Of a stretch of 6,328 nt of DNA, positions 1 to 5,186 are shown one piece after another (the first letter of the stretch is position 1; each line of letters opens with the position of its first letter). This DNA is from UBA1231 sp045123185 (GTDB lineage Bacteria > Bacillota_I > Bacilli_A > ML615J-28 > CAG-313). The notes under the pieces were generated by a model that was given only the letters and a program-made list of their open reading frames with translations, was not told the origin of the DNA and did no database searches. The DNA lies in assembly GCA_045123185.1 (NCBI GenBank), contig JBGVIL010000177.1, positions 1 to 6,328 on the forward strand, in the 5' to 3' direction. Both the position numbers and the translations under genes were made by a program.

Positions 1-1
1 A

Positions 2-727
2 TCAGATACGGTTTATAATTGCAATATTAGACCAGACTTACATAGTTTTCAGTTAAGCATTACCAATATAGATAATAGAAAAGACATTGAGCCTAACGTT
101 CCAGACTTTAATAAACGATATAATTTTTATAGACAATTAAAAGCAGAAGGATTTAAAGTTGGAATAAGAATACAACCATTCATTCCAAACGTTACAACAA
201 CTGATATTGTAGACGCATTTTGTGACGCTGACCATTTTACTATTGAAGGATTAAAACTTGTGCCACAAAATAAAGAACATAAAGAATATCTTTTAAAATT
301 ACTTAATTTATCTTCAAATGATTTTACTCAAATGGGATTATTAAATCTTAAACCTAATATTAGATTAGAATTATATAAAGATTTTATAGATAAATTAGAA
401 CATTATAATATTCCATATAGTATTGCCGATAACGATTTACATTATTTATCTAAATCAAAATGTTGTTGTGGCGACGCTTTAATCAAAAAATCTACGACAT
501 TTAATAATACTTATATGTTATATAAATATGGAAAAGATTATACTTTGGATGATGTAAAAGAAAATTTATATCCATATAATAATTGTAAGTGTTGTCAATT
601 ATTTACATCAAATAGAACCGAAGGATGTAAAACTGTTGAGGAGTTTTATGATAAGCGTTTTGATAGAAAATCATCACCATTCTCACCAAAATTTTTATAT
701 TTTGACGATAAAAAAGAGGAAATTTAA
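2..727 (+). CDS. Radical SAM protein, C-terminal part (5'-truncated by window edge)
   Basis: The frame is open from base 2, so this is the last 241 residues of a longer protein; the GTG at 260 is internal and has no ribosome binding site. The upstream part, which should carry the CxxxCxxC cluster loop, is outside the window. Window residues 17-62 fit the second half of a radical SAM barrel of the spore-photoproduct-lyase/Rv2578c-like type: SITNID, then IEPNVPDFNKR (29-39), a helix, then the strand GIRIQPFIP (54-62). Next comes a helical stretch and ADNDLHYL (142-149) directly before CCCG (154-157). A second Cys group, CKCC (195-198) and C209, lies near the end. These extra cysteines could bind an auxiliary Fe-S cluster, which is inference. 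The substrate is unknown. Radical SAM proteins of this general type occur in phages; their roles are mostly unassigned. The family call is fairly sure, the function is not. Confidence 0.75.
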   Translation, partial: SDTVYNCNIRPDLHSFQLSITNIDNRKDIEPNVPDFNKRYNFYRQLKAEGFKVGIRIQPFIPNVTTTDIVDAFCDADHFTIEGLKLVPQNKEHKEYLLKLLNLSSNDFTQMGLLNLKPNIRLELYKDFIDKLEHYNIPYSIADNDLHYLSKSKCCCGDALIKKSTTFNNTYMLYKYGKDYTLDDVKENLYPYNNCKCCQLFTSNRTEGCKTVEEFYDKRFDRKSSPFSPKFLYFDDKKEEI

Positions 728-741
728 TCCTCTTTTTTTAT
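711..741 (+). terminator. Rho-independent terminator of the radical SAM gene
   Basis: The arm AAAAAGAGGA (711-720) pairs with TCCTCTTTTT (728-737) around a 7-base loop, followed by more T-rich sequence. The stop codon TAA (725-727) lies inside the loop. Confidence 0.8.
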
Positions 742-771
742 TTTATTTAGAATAGATTTCCTCCTACTTTA

Positions 772-786
772 TATAAACTAATATAA
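772..786 (+). promoter_or_regulatory. Recurrent promoter-like box TATAAM-N-TAATATAA, copy 1
   Basis: The sequence TATAAACTAATATAA lies between the radical SAM terminator and the gene at 804. The same 15-bp pattern recurs at 2950, 5568 and 6298. No -35 element is evident. If the first half acts as the -10 hexamer, transcription would begin only about 20 bases before the start codon. Polymerase specificity is unknown. Confidence 0.6.
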
Positions 787-803
787 CAAAGGAGCTGATA
801 GTT

Positions 804-992
804 ATGATGTTTGGAACAAAAGAAGAAATGATTTTATGGATTGTTGACACATATTATTGCTCATTTATGTTTATGTTCTCAAGATTGGAAAGTTTAAGTA
901 ACAATCGATTAGCCGAAGAAATAGAAAAAATTACACACGGAGATCTTAAATTAGTTATCGATAATGATAAATATATTTTAAAAAATAATTAA
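804..992 (+). CDS. Small hypothetical protein, 62 aa
   Basis: I do not recognise this protein. The ATG at 804 is chosen because AAAGGAG (788-794) lies 9 bases upstream; a second ATG follows at 807. Residues 9-26 are hydrophobic and aromatic or Met-rich, with one Asp and one Cys. This could be a buried or amphipathic helix and is a weak candidate for a membrane helix. Residues 27-45 look helical and charged, and the tail (48-62) looks like two short strands. It is the first gene after promoter box copy 1. Its stop codon overlaps the ribosome binding site of the HNH gene at 1007, so the two are probably co-transcribed and perhaps translationally coupled. Confidence 0.7.
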   Translation: MMFGTKEEMILWIVDTYYCSFMFMFSRLESLSNNRLAEEIEKITHGDLKLVIDNDKYILKNN

Positions 993-1006
993 GGAGGAGA
1001 TTATTT

Positions 1007-1462
1007 ATGAATTTGAATTTTAAACGTCTATCGCGTTCAATGTGTGTTCCAACTAGTACTAATACGGAACGTATTAATTATAAATACTGTGGAAAACAAC
1101 TAGACGCCAACTATTATTATCGTTTGATGCATCAAGACGAAGTGTATTATCATCCAACATTAAAAATAGCTGTAATAAAAACAAACAAAAACAAAACAAT
1201 TAAATTAATTGATACAGTTCGAGCAGTCCAATTAAAAATCTTCAAAGATGAATATCCATATGTTGTGTATGAAGGAAAATGTTATAGAGTTCATAGAATT
1301 GTGAGCGAAGCCTATAATGGTGAAATTATTAAAGATGGTTGGGATTGCCATCATATCAACAAACAGAAAGATGATTACAATTTTGAAAATCTTGTTGTAC
1401 TTCCTCGTTCTATTCATGAAGAAATTCATAGACAAGATGGGAAATTAGAATATTTATCTTAG
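1007..1462 (+). CDS. HNH endonuclease (free-standing, no NUMOD domain)
   Basis: A 151-residue protein. Its C-terminal half has the HNH (His-Me finger) pattern: YRVHRIVSEAY (93-103), then CHHIN (114-118), DDYNFENLVVLP (122-133) and the histidines of HEEIH (137-141). In this family H115 or H116 would be the general base, N128 structural, and H137 or H141 a metal ligand. The N-terminal ~85 residues are not recognised and may recognise DNA. No NUMOD4 module is seen, unlike the two HNH genes downstream, so this belongs to a different subfamily. The start has the strongest ribosome binding site in the window, AAGGAGG (991-997), 9 bases before ATG. No terminator follows; promoter-like sequence begins 4 bases after the stop. 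It probably nicks or cuts DNA as a homing endonuclease. Zinc-binding CxxC pairs are not evident. Confidence 0.85.
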   Translation: MNLNFKRLSRSMCVPTSTNTERINYKYCGKQLDANYYYRLMHQDEVYYHPTLKIAVIKTNKNKTIKLIDTVRAVQLKIFKDEYPYVVYEGKCYRVHRIVSEAYNGEIIKDGWDCHHINKQKDDYNFENLVVLPRSIHEEIHRQDGKLEYLS

Positions 1463-1466
1463 ATAT

Positions 1467-1474
1467 TAATATAA
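1467..1474 (+). promoter_or_regulatory. Half promoter-like box TAATATAA
   Basis: An exact TAATATAA lies 4 bases after the HNH stop and 27 bases before the ATG at 1502. The upstream half (TAGATA at 1460-1465) matches the 15-bp consensus only poorly, so this is a weaker copy. Confidence 0.4.
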
Positions 1475-1501
1475 TTTAAATAAATTAAAGGTGGTGATAT
1501 T

Positions 1502-1546
1502 ATGAAAAAAGAAACGTCATTGACACCATTATTATATGGTGAATAA
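1502..1546 (+). CDS. 14-codon ORF with strong ribosome binding site
   Basis: The predicted peptide is MKKETSLTPLLYGE. It is preceded by AAAGGTGGTGAT (1488-1499), which matches the full anti-Shine-Dalgarno complement with one mismatch and is well spaced from the ATG, so translation is likely. It stops 19 bases before the HNH gene at 1566. It could be a leader peptide, a tiny gene, or the original 5' end of a gene (perhaps the ClpP-like one) separated from its body by insertion of the HNH gene. I do not recognise the peptide. Confidence 0.4.
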   Translation: MKKETSLTPLLYGE

Positions 1547-1565
1547 ATGATAAAAGGTGATATAA

Positions 1566-2192
1566 ATGCAAGAAGTTTGGAAAGATATTTATTATGTAGA
1601 TAGCATTAGTGGAGAAGTTGTTGATTATCGTGGATATTATCAAATTAGTAATATGGGTAGAGTAAAACGATTAAAAAGAGAATTTATTAGAGATAATGGA
1701 CGTCATTATATTGTTACAGAAAAAATTTTAAAAGGATGGAAAGATAAAAACGGATATAATGTAAATAACTTAAAAAAAGGAAATGATGAAAGAAAATTTC
1801 GTGTCCATAGACTCGTTGCTCATATGTTTATTCCTAATCTAGAAAATAAACCAGAAATTGACCATATTATTCCTATTAAAAATGGAGGAAGTAATAATGT
1901 TAATAATTTACGTTGGGTTACAAGCAAAGAAAATAGTGAAAATGAATTAACTAAAAAGAATATGAGTGGTGAAAATCATCATTATTATAATAAGAAAGGA
2001 AAAGATAATCCTTTTTCTATGAGAGTTGCTAGATATGATTATCATATGAATTTAATAGATATTTGGGATGGAATTTCAGAAGCTCAAAGAGTTTTAAAAA
2101 TATCTCATATATCAGATGCTTGTCGTGGAAAAAGAAATTATGCAGGAAAAGATGAAAATGGTAATCCGTATTACTGGAAATATGTAGAATAA
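1566..2192 (+). CDS. NUMOD4/HNH homing-type endonuclease (first paralogue)
   Basis: A 208-residue protein with the modular build of phage homing endonucleases. Residues 3-57 are a NUMOD4 domain (EVWKDI, then YYQISNMGRVKRL at 24-36). Residues 79-126 are an HNH_3 domain: VHRLVAHMF (80-88), IDHIIP (98-103) with H100 as candidate catalytic base, NNVNNLRWVTSKEN (110-123) with N114, and N123 as the third position (H-N-N rather than H-N-H, as in known phage intron enzymes). A NUMOD3-like GENHHYYNKKGKDNPF lies at 135-150. The C-terminus (154-206) is a NUMOD1-like DNA-binding helix-turn-helix (ISEAQRVL, ISDACRGK, terminal YYWKY). AAAGGTGAT (1553-1561) precedes the ATG closely. No group I intron core is evident around it, so it appears free-standing. 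Confidence 0.9.
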   Translation: MQEVWKDIYYVDSISGEVVDYRGYYQISNMGRVKRLKREFIRDNGRHYIVTEKILKGWKDKNGYNVNNLKKGNDERKFRVHRLVAHMFIPNLENKPEIDHIIPIKNGGSNNVNNLRWVTSKENSENELTKKNMSGENHHYYNKKGKDNPFSMRVARYDYHMNLIDIWDGISEAQRVLKISHISDACRGKRNYAGKDENGNPYYWKYVE

Positions 2193-2266
2193 ATTAAATA
2201 TATTTAACAGTGAAAATAAAATTAAATAAGCCAGTGAGACAAAGGCTAAAGAAAGAAGTGTTAAAT

Positions 2267-2899
2267 ATGAATGAGGAAGTTGAAAAAAATGTAAACGAAA
2301 CTAAGGCTACTATTAAAGAAGTTGATTTAACATATGATTTCATTGGTAGTTTTGATACAAAAAGAGCGGAAGATTTTCTTGATTGGTGTTTATCTATCGA
2401 AGAATTTAATGATTTATATTTAGAGCAAAACAACTGCACTGTAGAAGAACTTCCTGCTGTACTTATTAATTTATCAAGTGATGGCGGAGAAGTTCAAGCA
2501 TTATTTAAATGTCTTTCTGCATTAGATATTATTGAGAATCCAGTAATTGTTAGATCATTTGGTATGTGCGCGTCGTGCGGTTTATTTTTCTACTTATTCG
2601 CAGGAGATGTAAGAATGGCAACTAAACATTCAGAATTCTTATATCACAATATTTCGTACGGAGTTCCTCAAAGCAATTTAGAGGGTCATCGACAATTCTT
2701 GAAAGACTCAGATAAATTACAGAAAAAAATCGATACAATGATTACTGAGCGTTGTAAAATCACTTTACAACAATTACGTAAACATAAAAATGATGACTGG
2801 ATTATCGAAGTACCAGAAGCTATTGAATTAGGTATCGTTAATTATGAAGGAAAATTAAGAGATTTATATAAAGATGAAGAGGAAGAAGGAGCTGAATAA
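2267..2899 (+). CDS. ClpP-like serine protease (S14 family)
   Basis: The protein is 210 residues from the ATG at 2267. A GTG at 2210 would add 19 residues but has no ribosome binding site; even the ATG has only a weak one (around AGAAG). The order of ClpP landmarks is kept: a glycine-rich strand-turn INLSSDGGEV (67-76), the nucleophile elbow GMCASCG with S103, LYHN with H127, and NDDW with D176/D177 before EAIELGIV (184-191). The Ser-His and His-Asp spacings (24 and 49/50) closely match ClpP (25 and 49), so the triad is probably intact. Two cysteines flank the nucleophile (C101, C104) where ClpP usually has small residues or Met. An acidic tail (DEEEEGAE) ends the protein. In phages such proteins may serve as head-maturation proteases, but no head genes are visible. 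The role is open: self-contained peptidase, partner of a host Clp ATPase, or structural-protein processing. Confidence 0.85.
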   Translation: MNEEVEKNVNETKATIKEVDLTYDFIGSFDTKRAEDFLDWCLSIEEFNDLYLEQNNCTVEELPAVLINLSSDGGEVQALFKCLSALDIIENPVIVRSFGMCASCGLFFYLFAGDVRMATKHSEFLYHNISYGVPQSNLEGHRQFLKDSDKLQKKIDTMITERCKITLQQLRKHKNDDWIIEVPEAIELGIVNYEGKLRDLYKDEEEEGAE

Positions 2900-2914
2900 G
2901 CTCCTTTTATTTTT
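2886..2914 (+). terminator. Rho-independent terminator of the ClpP-like gene
   Basis: The arms AAGGAGCT (2886-2893) and AGCTCCTT (2899-2906) enclose a 5-base loop, followed by TTATTTTT. The TAA stop (2897-2899) is at the loop and 3' arm. Confidence 0.8.
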
Positions 2915-2935
2915 ACTAAATGCCTAAGAATAATC

Positions 2936-2964
2936 TTGTCAAAATTTGTTATAAATTAATATAA
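2936..2964 (+). promoter_or_regulatory. Recurrent promoter-like box, copy 2, with TTGTCA
   Basis: TATAAATTAATATAA (2950-2964) is an exact fit to the box. TTGTCA at 2936-2941 resembles a sigma-A -35 hexamer; it is 18 bases from an alternative TATAAA at 2960-2965. A host-type promoter is therefore possible here as well as a phage-specific one. Confidence 0.6.
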
Positions 2965-2989
2965 AAATTAAATAAAAGGATTGATGAAA

Positions 2990-3622
2990 ATGAAAAGAAA
3001 TATCTATAAATTATTAAAACTTGGAGTGGGTCAAATAATTGTATCACTTGCTATTGCAATGATTATTGTTGCTAATATTGGTGTATTTCCAACTACGTTA
3101 CTAAATTTGTCGTTAACAAATTTAACAGGTTTATCATTTGGATTTGTTAGTATGGCAATAGAAATTATTATGATTATTGCTTGTTTATGTTTTGGCATGA
3201 AAAAAATAGGAATTAGTACATTATGCAATGCGTTACTTGGTGGCTACATTATCAGTTTCTTAATTCCATTTATTCCAACACCAACATTATTAATAGTTAA
3301 ATTAATTTATGTTATCTTAGGTAGTTTTATCCTTGCTTTTGGTTATTATATGACAGGAAGTATTGGTTGGGGTAAAGCTAGTTCAAATTTATTAACTGCT
3401 TGTATTATTCAAAAAACTGGATTATCTATTACAAAAGTTAAAATCATTCAAGAAATTCTTTTTACTGCAATTGGTCTTATTGGTGCTTGGAAATCATTTA
3501 ATATAGCAACAATTATTCTAGCGCTATGTTTTGGAAAAATTATGAGCATAGTTTATAATATTCTTAATTATGAACCATCAAAAGTAGTTCATCAAACAAT
3601 TAAATTTAAAAGAGTAGAATAA
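2990..3622 (+). CDS. YczE/YitT-like six-helix membrane protein
   Basis: The protein is 210 residues from the ATG at 2990, chosen because AAAGGA (2975-2980) is 9 bases upstream; ATG 2984 and TTG 2981 are too close to it. There are six hydrophobic segments, roughly 8-30, 50-69, 75-95, 101-122, 150-167 and 171-190, and a basic C-terminal tail after 195. The sequence resembles the YczE/YyaS/YitT group of integral membrane proteins (NIG..P, TGLSFG, IGIST.CNALLGG). The two halves look like repeats about 97 residues apart: IG (30-31 and 125-126), TGLS (46-49 and 143-146), E-I (58-59 and 155-156), and a Gly/Ala-rich helix (73-85 and 171-183). Transport activity is not established for these proteins. 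It has its own promoter and terminator, so is probably an accessory cargo gene. It is an unusual gene for a phage. The membrane nature is sure, the family likely, the function unknown. Confidence 0.75.
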   Translation: MKRNIYKLLKLGVGQIIVSLAIAMIIVANIGVFPTTLLNLSLTNLTGLSFGFVSMAIEIIMIIACLCFGMKKIGISTLCNALLGGYIISFLIPFIPTPTLLIVKLIYVILGSFILAFGYYMTGSIGWGKASSNLLTACIIQKTGLSITKVKIIQEILFTAIGLIGAWKSFNIATIILALCFGKIMSIVYNILNYEPSKVVHQTIKFKRVE

Positions 3623-3640
3623 ACATTCTACTCTTTTTTA
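3608..3640 (+). terminator. Rho-independent terminator of the membrane-protein gene
   Basis: AGAGTAGAAT (3611-3620) pairs perfectly with ATTCTACTCT (3625-3634), extended by A/T pairs, and ends in a T run. The TAA stop (3620-3622) lies at the loop. Confidence 0.85.
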
Positions 3641-3670
3641 TATTCTTAATAAGAAAGAACGTGATTAGTC

Positions 3671-4303
3671 ATGAAAGAAATTTGGCGAGACATATATTTC
3701 AAAGATAAAGGATTAATTTGGGATTATCGTGGACAATATCAAGTGTCTAATAAAGGAAATGTAAGGAGTTTAAACTACAATCATACTGGAAAAATAAAAT
3801 TATTAAAACAAAATAAAAAAAGAAGTGGTTATATAATTGTTTCTTTGCCAGACATTTATAATCATGGTAAAGGAAAATTTTTCTTAGTACATAGATTGGT
3901 TGCATTTATGTTTATTGAAAATGATGACATATCAAATAAAATTTTCGTTAATCATAAAGATGAAAATAAGTCAAATAATAATGTTGATAATTTAGAATGG
4001 TGTACGCGTTCATATAATACACTTTATGGAACATGTACTGAAAGGATGAGGGAAAAAACGAGAAATAACAAAAGACATTCTATTGCTGTTATAGCTATTA
4101 ATATTAATAATAAAGATGATTATATTATTTTTCCATCTATGAGTGCAGCACAAAGAAGCGGAATAGCATTTAAAACAAATATTTCTAAATGTTGTCGTGG
4201 TAAGGTTAAAACCGCAGGAGGATATGCATGGAAATATTTAGATGATGTTTCAGATGAAGATTTAATAAGATATTTTATTAAAATGATTATAAATAAAATA
4301 TGA
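3671..4303 (+). CDS. NUMOD4/HNH homing-type endonuclease (second paralogue)
   Basis: A 210-residue protein. The NUMOD4 domain covers 2-57 (EIWRDI at 3-8; WDYRGQYQVSNKGNVRSL at 17-34). The HNH_3 domain covers 72-117: VHRLVAFMF (73-81), VNHKDENK (93-100) with H95 as candidate base, NNNVDNLEWCT (102-112) with N107, and N116 as the third active-site position. A NUMOD1-like C-terminal DNA-binding part (138-189) has MSAAQRSG, ISKCCRGK and YAWKYL. It is paralogous to the enzyme at 1566, sharing the unusual DYRG-YQ insertion in NUMOD4, but lacks the NUMOD3-like stretch and has a 20-residue C-terminal extension. Its ribosome binding site is weak, mainly GTGAT 6 bases upstream. There is no promoter box in front; a preceding terminator implies read-through or an unseen promoter. 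It stops with TGA. Confidence 0.9.
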   Translation: MKEIWRDIYFKDKGLIWDYRGQYQVSNKGNVRSLNYNHTGKIKLLKQNKKRSGYIIVSLPDIYNHGKGKFFLVHRLVAFMFIENDDISNKIFVNHKDENKSNNNVDNLEWCTRSYNTLYGTCTERMREKTRNNKRHSIAVIAININNKDDYIIFPSMSAAQRSGIAFKTNISKCCRGKVKTAGGYAWKYLDDVSDEDLIRYFIKMIINKI

Positions 4304-4323
4304 ATAAAATTCATCTTTTATTT
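4291..4323 (+). terminator. Hairpin over the stop codon of the second NUMOD4/HNH gene
   Basis: AAATAAAA-T-ATGAAT (4291-4305) is mirrored by ATTCAT-C-TTTTATTT (4309-4323) with a 3-base loop and one mismatch. The TGA stop (4301-4303) is in the stem. The T-rich part belongs to the stem, so termination efficiency is uncertain and either orientation is possible. Confidence 0.45.
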
Positions 4324-4351
4324 GGTTAGATTCATCATATTTTAATATCAG

Positions 4352-4385
4352 ACGCTTATATTTGACGTATAAGCGTTTTTATTTT
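4352..4385 (+). terminator. Rho-independent terminator
   Basis: ACGCTTATA (4352-4360) and TATAAGCGT (4368-4376) form a perfect 9-bp stem around a 7-base loop, followed by a T-rich tail. It lies about 50 bases after the HNH stop and insulates the next operon. Confidence 0.85.
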
Positions 4386-4420
4386 AAAAATAGACTTATT
4401 TATCCTCAAAAAATAACGTG

Positions 4421-4440
4421 TCTTAAAATGTCTTAAAATG
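4421..4440 (+). repeat. Tandem 10-bp direct repeat upstream of a promoter
   Basis: TCTTAAAATG occurs twice in perfect tandem. A near-complement, CATTTTAGA (4480-4488), follows 40 bases later, just before the promoter at 4491-4519. The arrangement suggests an operator or regulator-binding region. The intergenic region 4304-4578 otherwise holds two hairpins, this repeat, a promoter and a leader hairpin; I see no gene in it on either strand. Confidence 0.5.
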
Positions 4441-4490
4441 AGTTTCATGGCTATTCTGAGCATCGAAAAAATAGGCGAACATTTTAGAAC

Positions 4491-4519
4491 GTTTTTTCTA
4501 ATTTTGTATATATTATAAT
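4491..4519 (+). promoter_or_regulatory. Sigma-A-like promoter of the three-gene operon
   Basis: A perfect TATAAT (4514-4519) in an AT-rich context, with only a poor T-rich -35 region (4491-4497) about 16-17 bases upstream. It differs from the recurrent 15-bp boxes, so this operon may be transcribed by host polymerase at another time, perhaps early. A start near 4526 would give a leader of about 50 bases. Confidence 0.55.
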
Positions 4520-4538
4520 GTAAAGAGAAATTAAAAAC

Positions 4539-4554
4539 AAACTCAAACGAGTTT
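4539..4554 (+). other. 5'-leader hairpin
   Basis: AAACTC and GAGTTT form a 6-bp stem with a 4-base loop (AAAC) between the predicted transcription start and the ribosome binding site AAAGGAG. Possibly an mRNA-stabilising or regulatory structure. Confidence 0.4.
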
Positions 4555-4578
4555 AATATATAAAGGAGAAATGAAAAT

Positions 4579-4743
4579 ATGTTAAACAGAAATAAATCTT
4601 ATGAATTAGCCTTAATGAGTGAAATGGAAATCTTAGTTAATTTATTAGAAAATTCAAATGATGAAGCTCAACAAAAAGCTATTGTTTCAATGCTTTGCGA
4701 TATGGTCAAATATTTAAATCATAATAAAGGAGAACGTAAATAA
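4579..4743 (+). CDS. Small helical hypothetical protein, 54 aa
   Basis: I do not recognise it. It begins MLNRNKSYELALM and ends HNKGERK. AAAGGAG (4562-4568) precedes the ATG by 10 bases; an ATG at 4571 stops after four codons and is ignored. The sequence is nearly all helix-forming, with hydrophobic positions spaced for two helices (8-25 and 28-47) and one Cys at 40. It is the first gene of a three-gene overlapping set. Its TAA shares its last base with the next ATG (TAATG), which indicates translational coupling. Confidence 0.7.
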   Translation: MLNRNKSYELALMSEMEILVNLLENSNDEAQQKAIVSMLCDMVKYLNHNKGERK

Positions 4744-4901
4744 TGAACAAATCATTAGAAGAAGTCATGAAACAATTAAAAGGTATTTATGAAAATATCG
4801 AATCACATTGTATCAGTTATATAGAAGCAGAAAAAGAAATTAGAAATCTTGCTAAATTAGAATTTAAAAAACAATTTAAAGGAGAAGATAAATATGAATA
4901 A
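4743..4901 (+). CDS. Small charged helical hypothetical protein, 52 aa
   Basis: I do not recognise it. The ATG overlaps the stop of the preceding gene by one base; AAAGGAG at 4727-4733, inside that gene, serves as ribosome binding site. The protein begins MNKSLEEVMKQL. It is Lys/Glu-rich and predicted mostly helical, possibly a coiled coil over 4-45, with one Cys (C23) and no hydrophobic membrane segment. The last 8 bases overlap the next gene in another frame. Confidence 0.65.
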   Translation: MNKSLEEVMKQLKGIYENIESHCISYIEAEKEIRNLAKLEFKKQFKGEDKYE

Positions 4902-5100
4902 AGAAACAGTTGAGCGTTTAATTATGGAGAATAACAAAGCCATTAATGGACTTACGCGACAAGCTATGTATTTCGTAGGAACAGATCAATATTTTACAAT
5001 TGTTATGGAAATTAGACAATTACAAAAAGAACAAAAACGATTAGAAAAATTATTAAAACAACAATATACTATATCAGGAAAATGTATTGAGCAAGATTAA
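4894..5100 (+). CDS. Small coiled-coil hypothetical protein, 68 aa
   Basis: I do not recognise it. AAAGGAG (4878-4884) lies 9 bases before ATG, within the upstream gene. Residues 4-20 form one likely helix. Residues 33-58, rich in Gln, Lys, Leu and Glu (IRQLQKEQKRLEKLLKQQ), form a probable coiled coil, so self-association or association with the other two small helical proteins is plausible. It is the last gene of the operon, ending in a strong terminator hairpin that begins inside the coding sequence. Confidence 0.75.
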   Translation: MNKETVERLIMENNKAINGLTRQAMYFVGTDQYFTIVMEIRQLQKEQKRLEKLLKQQYTISGKCIEQD

Positions 5101-5116
5101 ATCTTGCTCTTTTTTT
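5089..5116 (+). terminator. Rho-independent terminator of the small-gene operon
   Basis: GAGCAAGAT (5089-5097) and ATCTTGCTC (5101-5109) form a perfect 9-bp stem, followed by seven T. The loop is exactly the stop codon TAA (5098-5100). Confidence 0.92.
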
Positions 5117-5143
5117 AGTATACAAAATATTCTAATTGCATAT

Positions 5144-5156
5144 TATATACTATAAA
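5144..5156 (+). promoter_or_regulatory. Degenerate promoter-like box upstream of 5187
   Basis: TATATACTATAAA resembles the first nine positions of the 15-bp box but lacks TAATATAA. TTGCAT (5136-5141) lies just upstream. Placed between a terminator and a gene start, it is a reasonable promoter candidate; the exact hexamers are uncertain. Confidence 0.4.
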
Positions 5157-5186
5157 TGATAAATAATTAAAGGGTGGATTGATAGT

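Noticed and set aside
260..727. GTG at 260 as start of the first gene
   Set aside because: The frame is open back to base 2 with radical SAM-like sequence, and no ribosome binding site precedes 260.
1232..1435. Antisense ORFs at 1232-1435, 2194-2439, 3031-3228, 4120-4314 and 5508-5720
   Set aside because: All lie opposite convincing + strand genes (the last two partly over intergenic sequence), lack recognisable domains or ribosome binding sites, and have the Phe/Ile-rich composition expected from the complement of AT-rich coding sequence.
1540..2266. Group I intron carrying the first NUMOD4/HNH gene
   Set aside because: Only about 20 bases upstream and 75 downstream lie outside the ORF, and I could not find P3/P7-like core pairings; too little room unless the core overlaps the ORF.
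2210..2266. GTG start at 2210 for the ClpP-like gene
   Set aside because: No purine-rich site upstream and the extra 19 residues are not part of the ClpP fold; ATG 2267 preferred, though its own site is also weak.
4301..4345. TGA read-through of the second NUMOD4/HNH gene (mycoplasma-type code)
   Set aside because: Trp is encoded by TGG throughout and no other gene has an in-frame TGA; the NUMOD1-like end is already complete before the stop.
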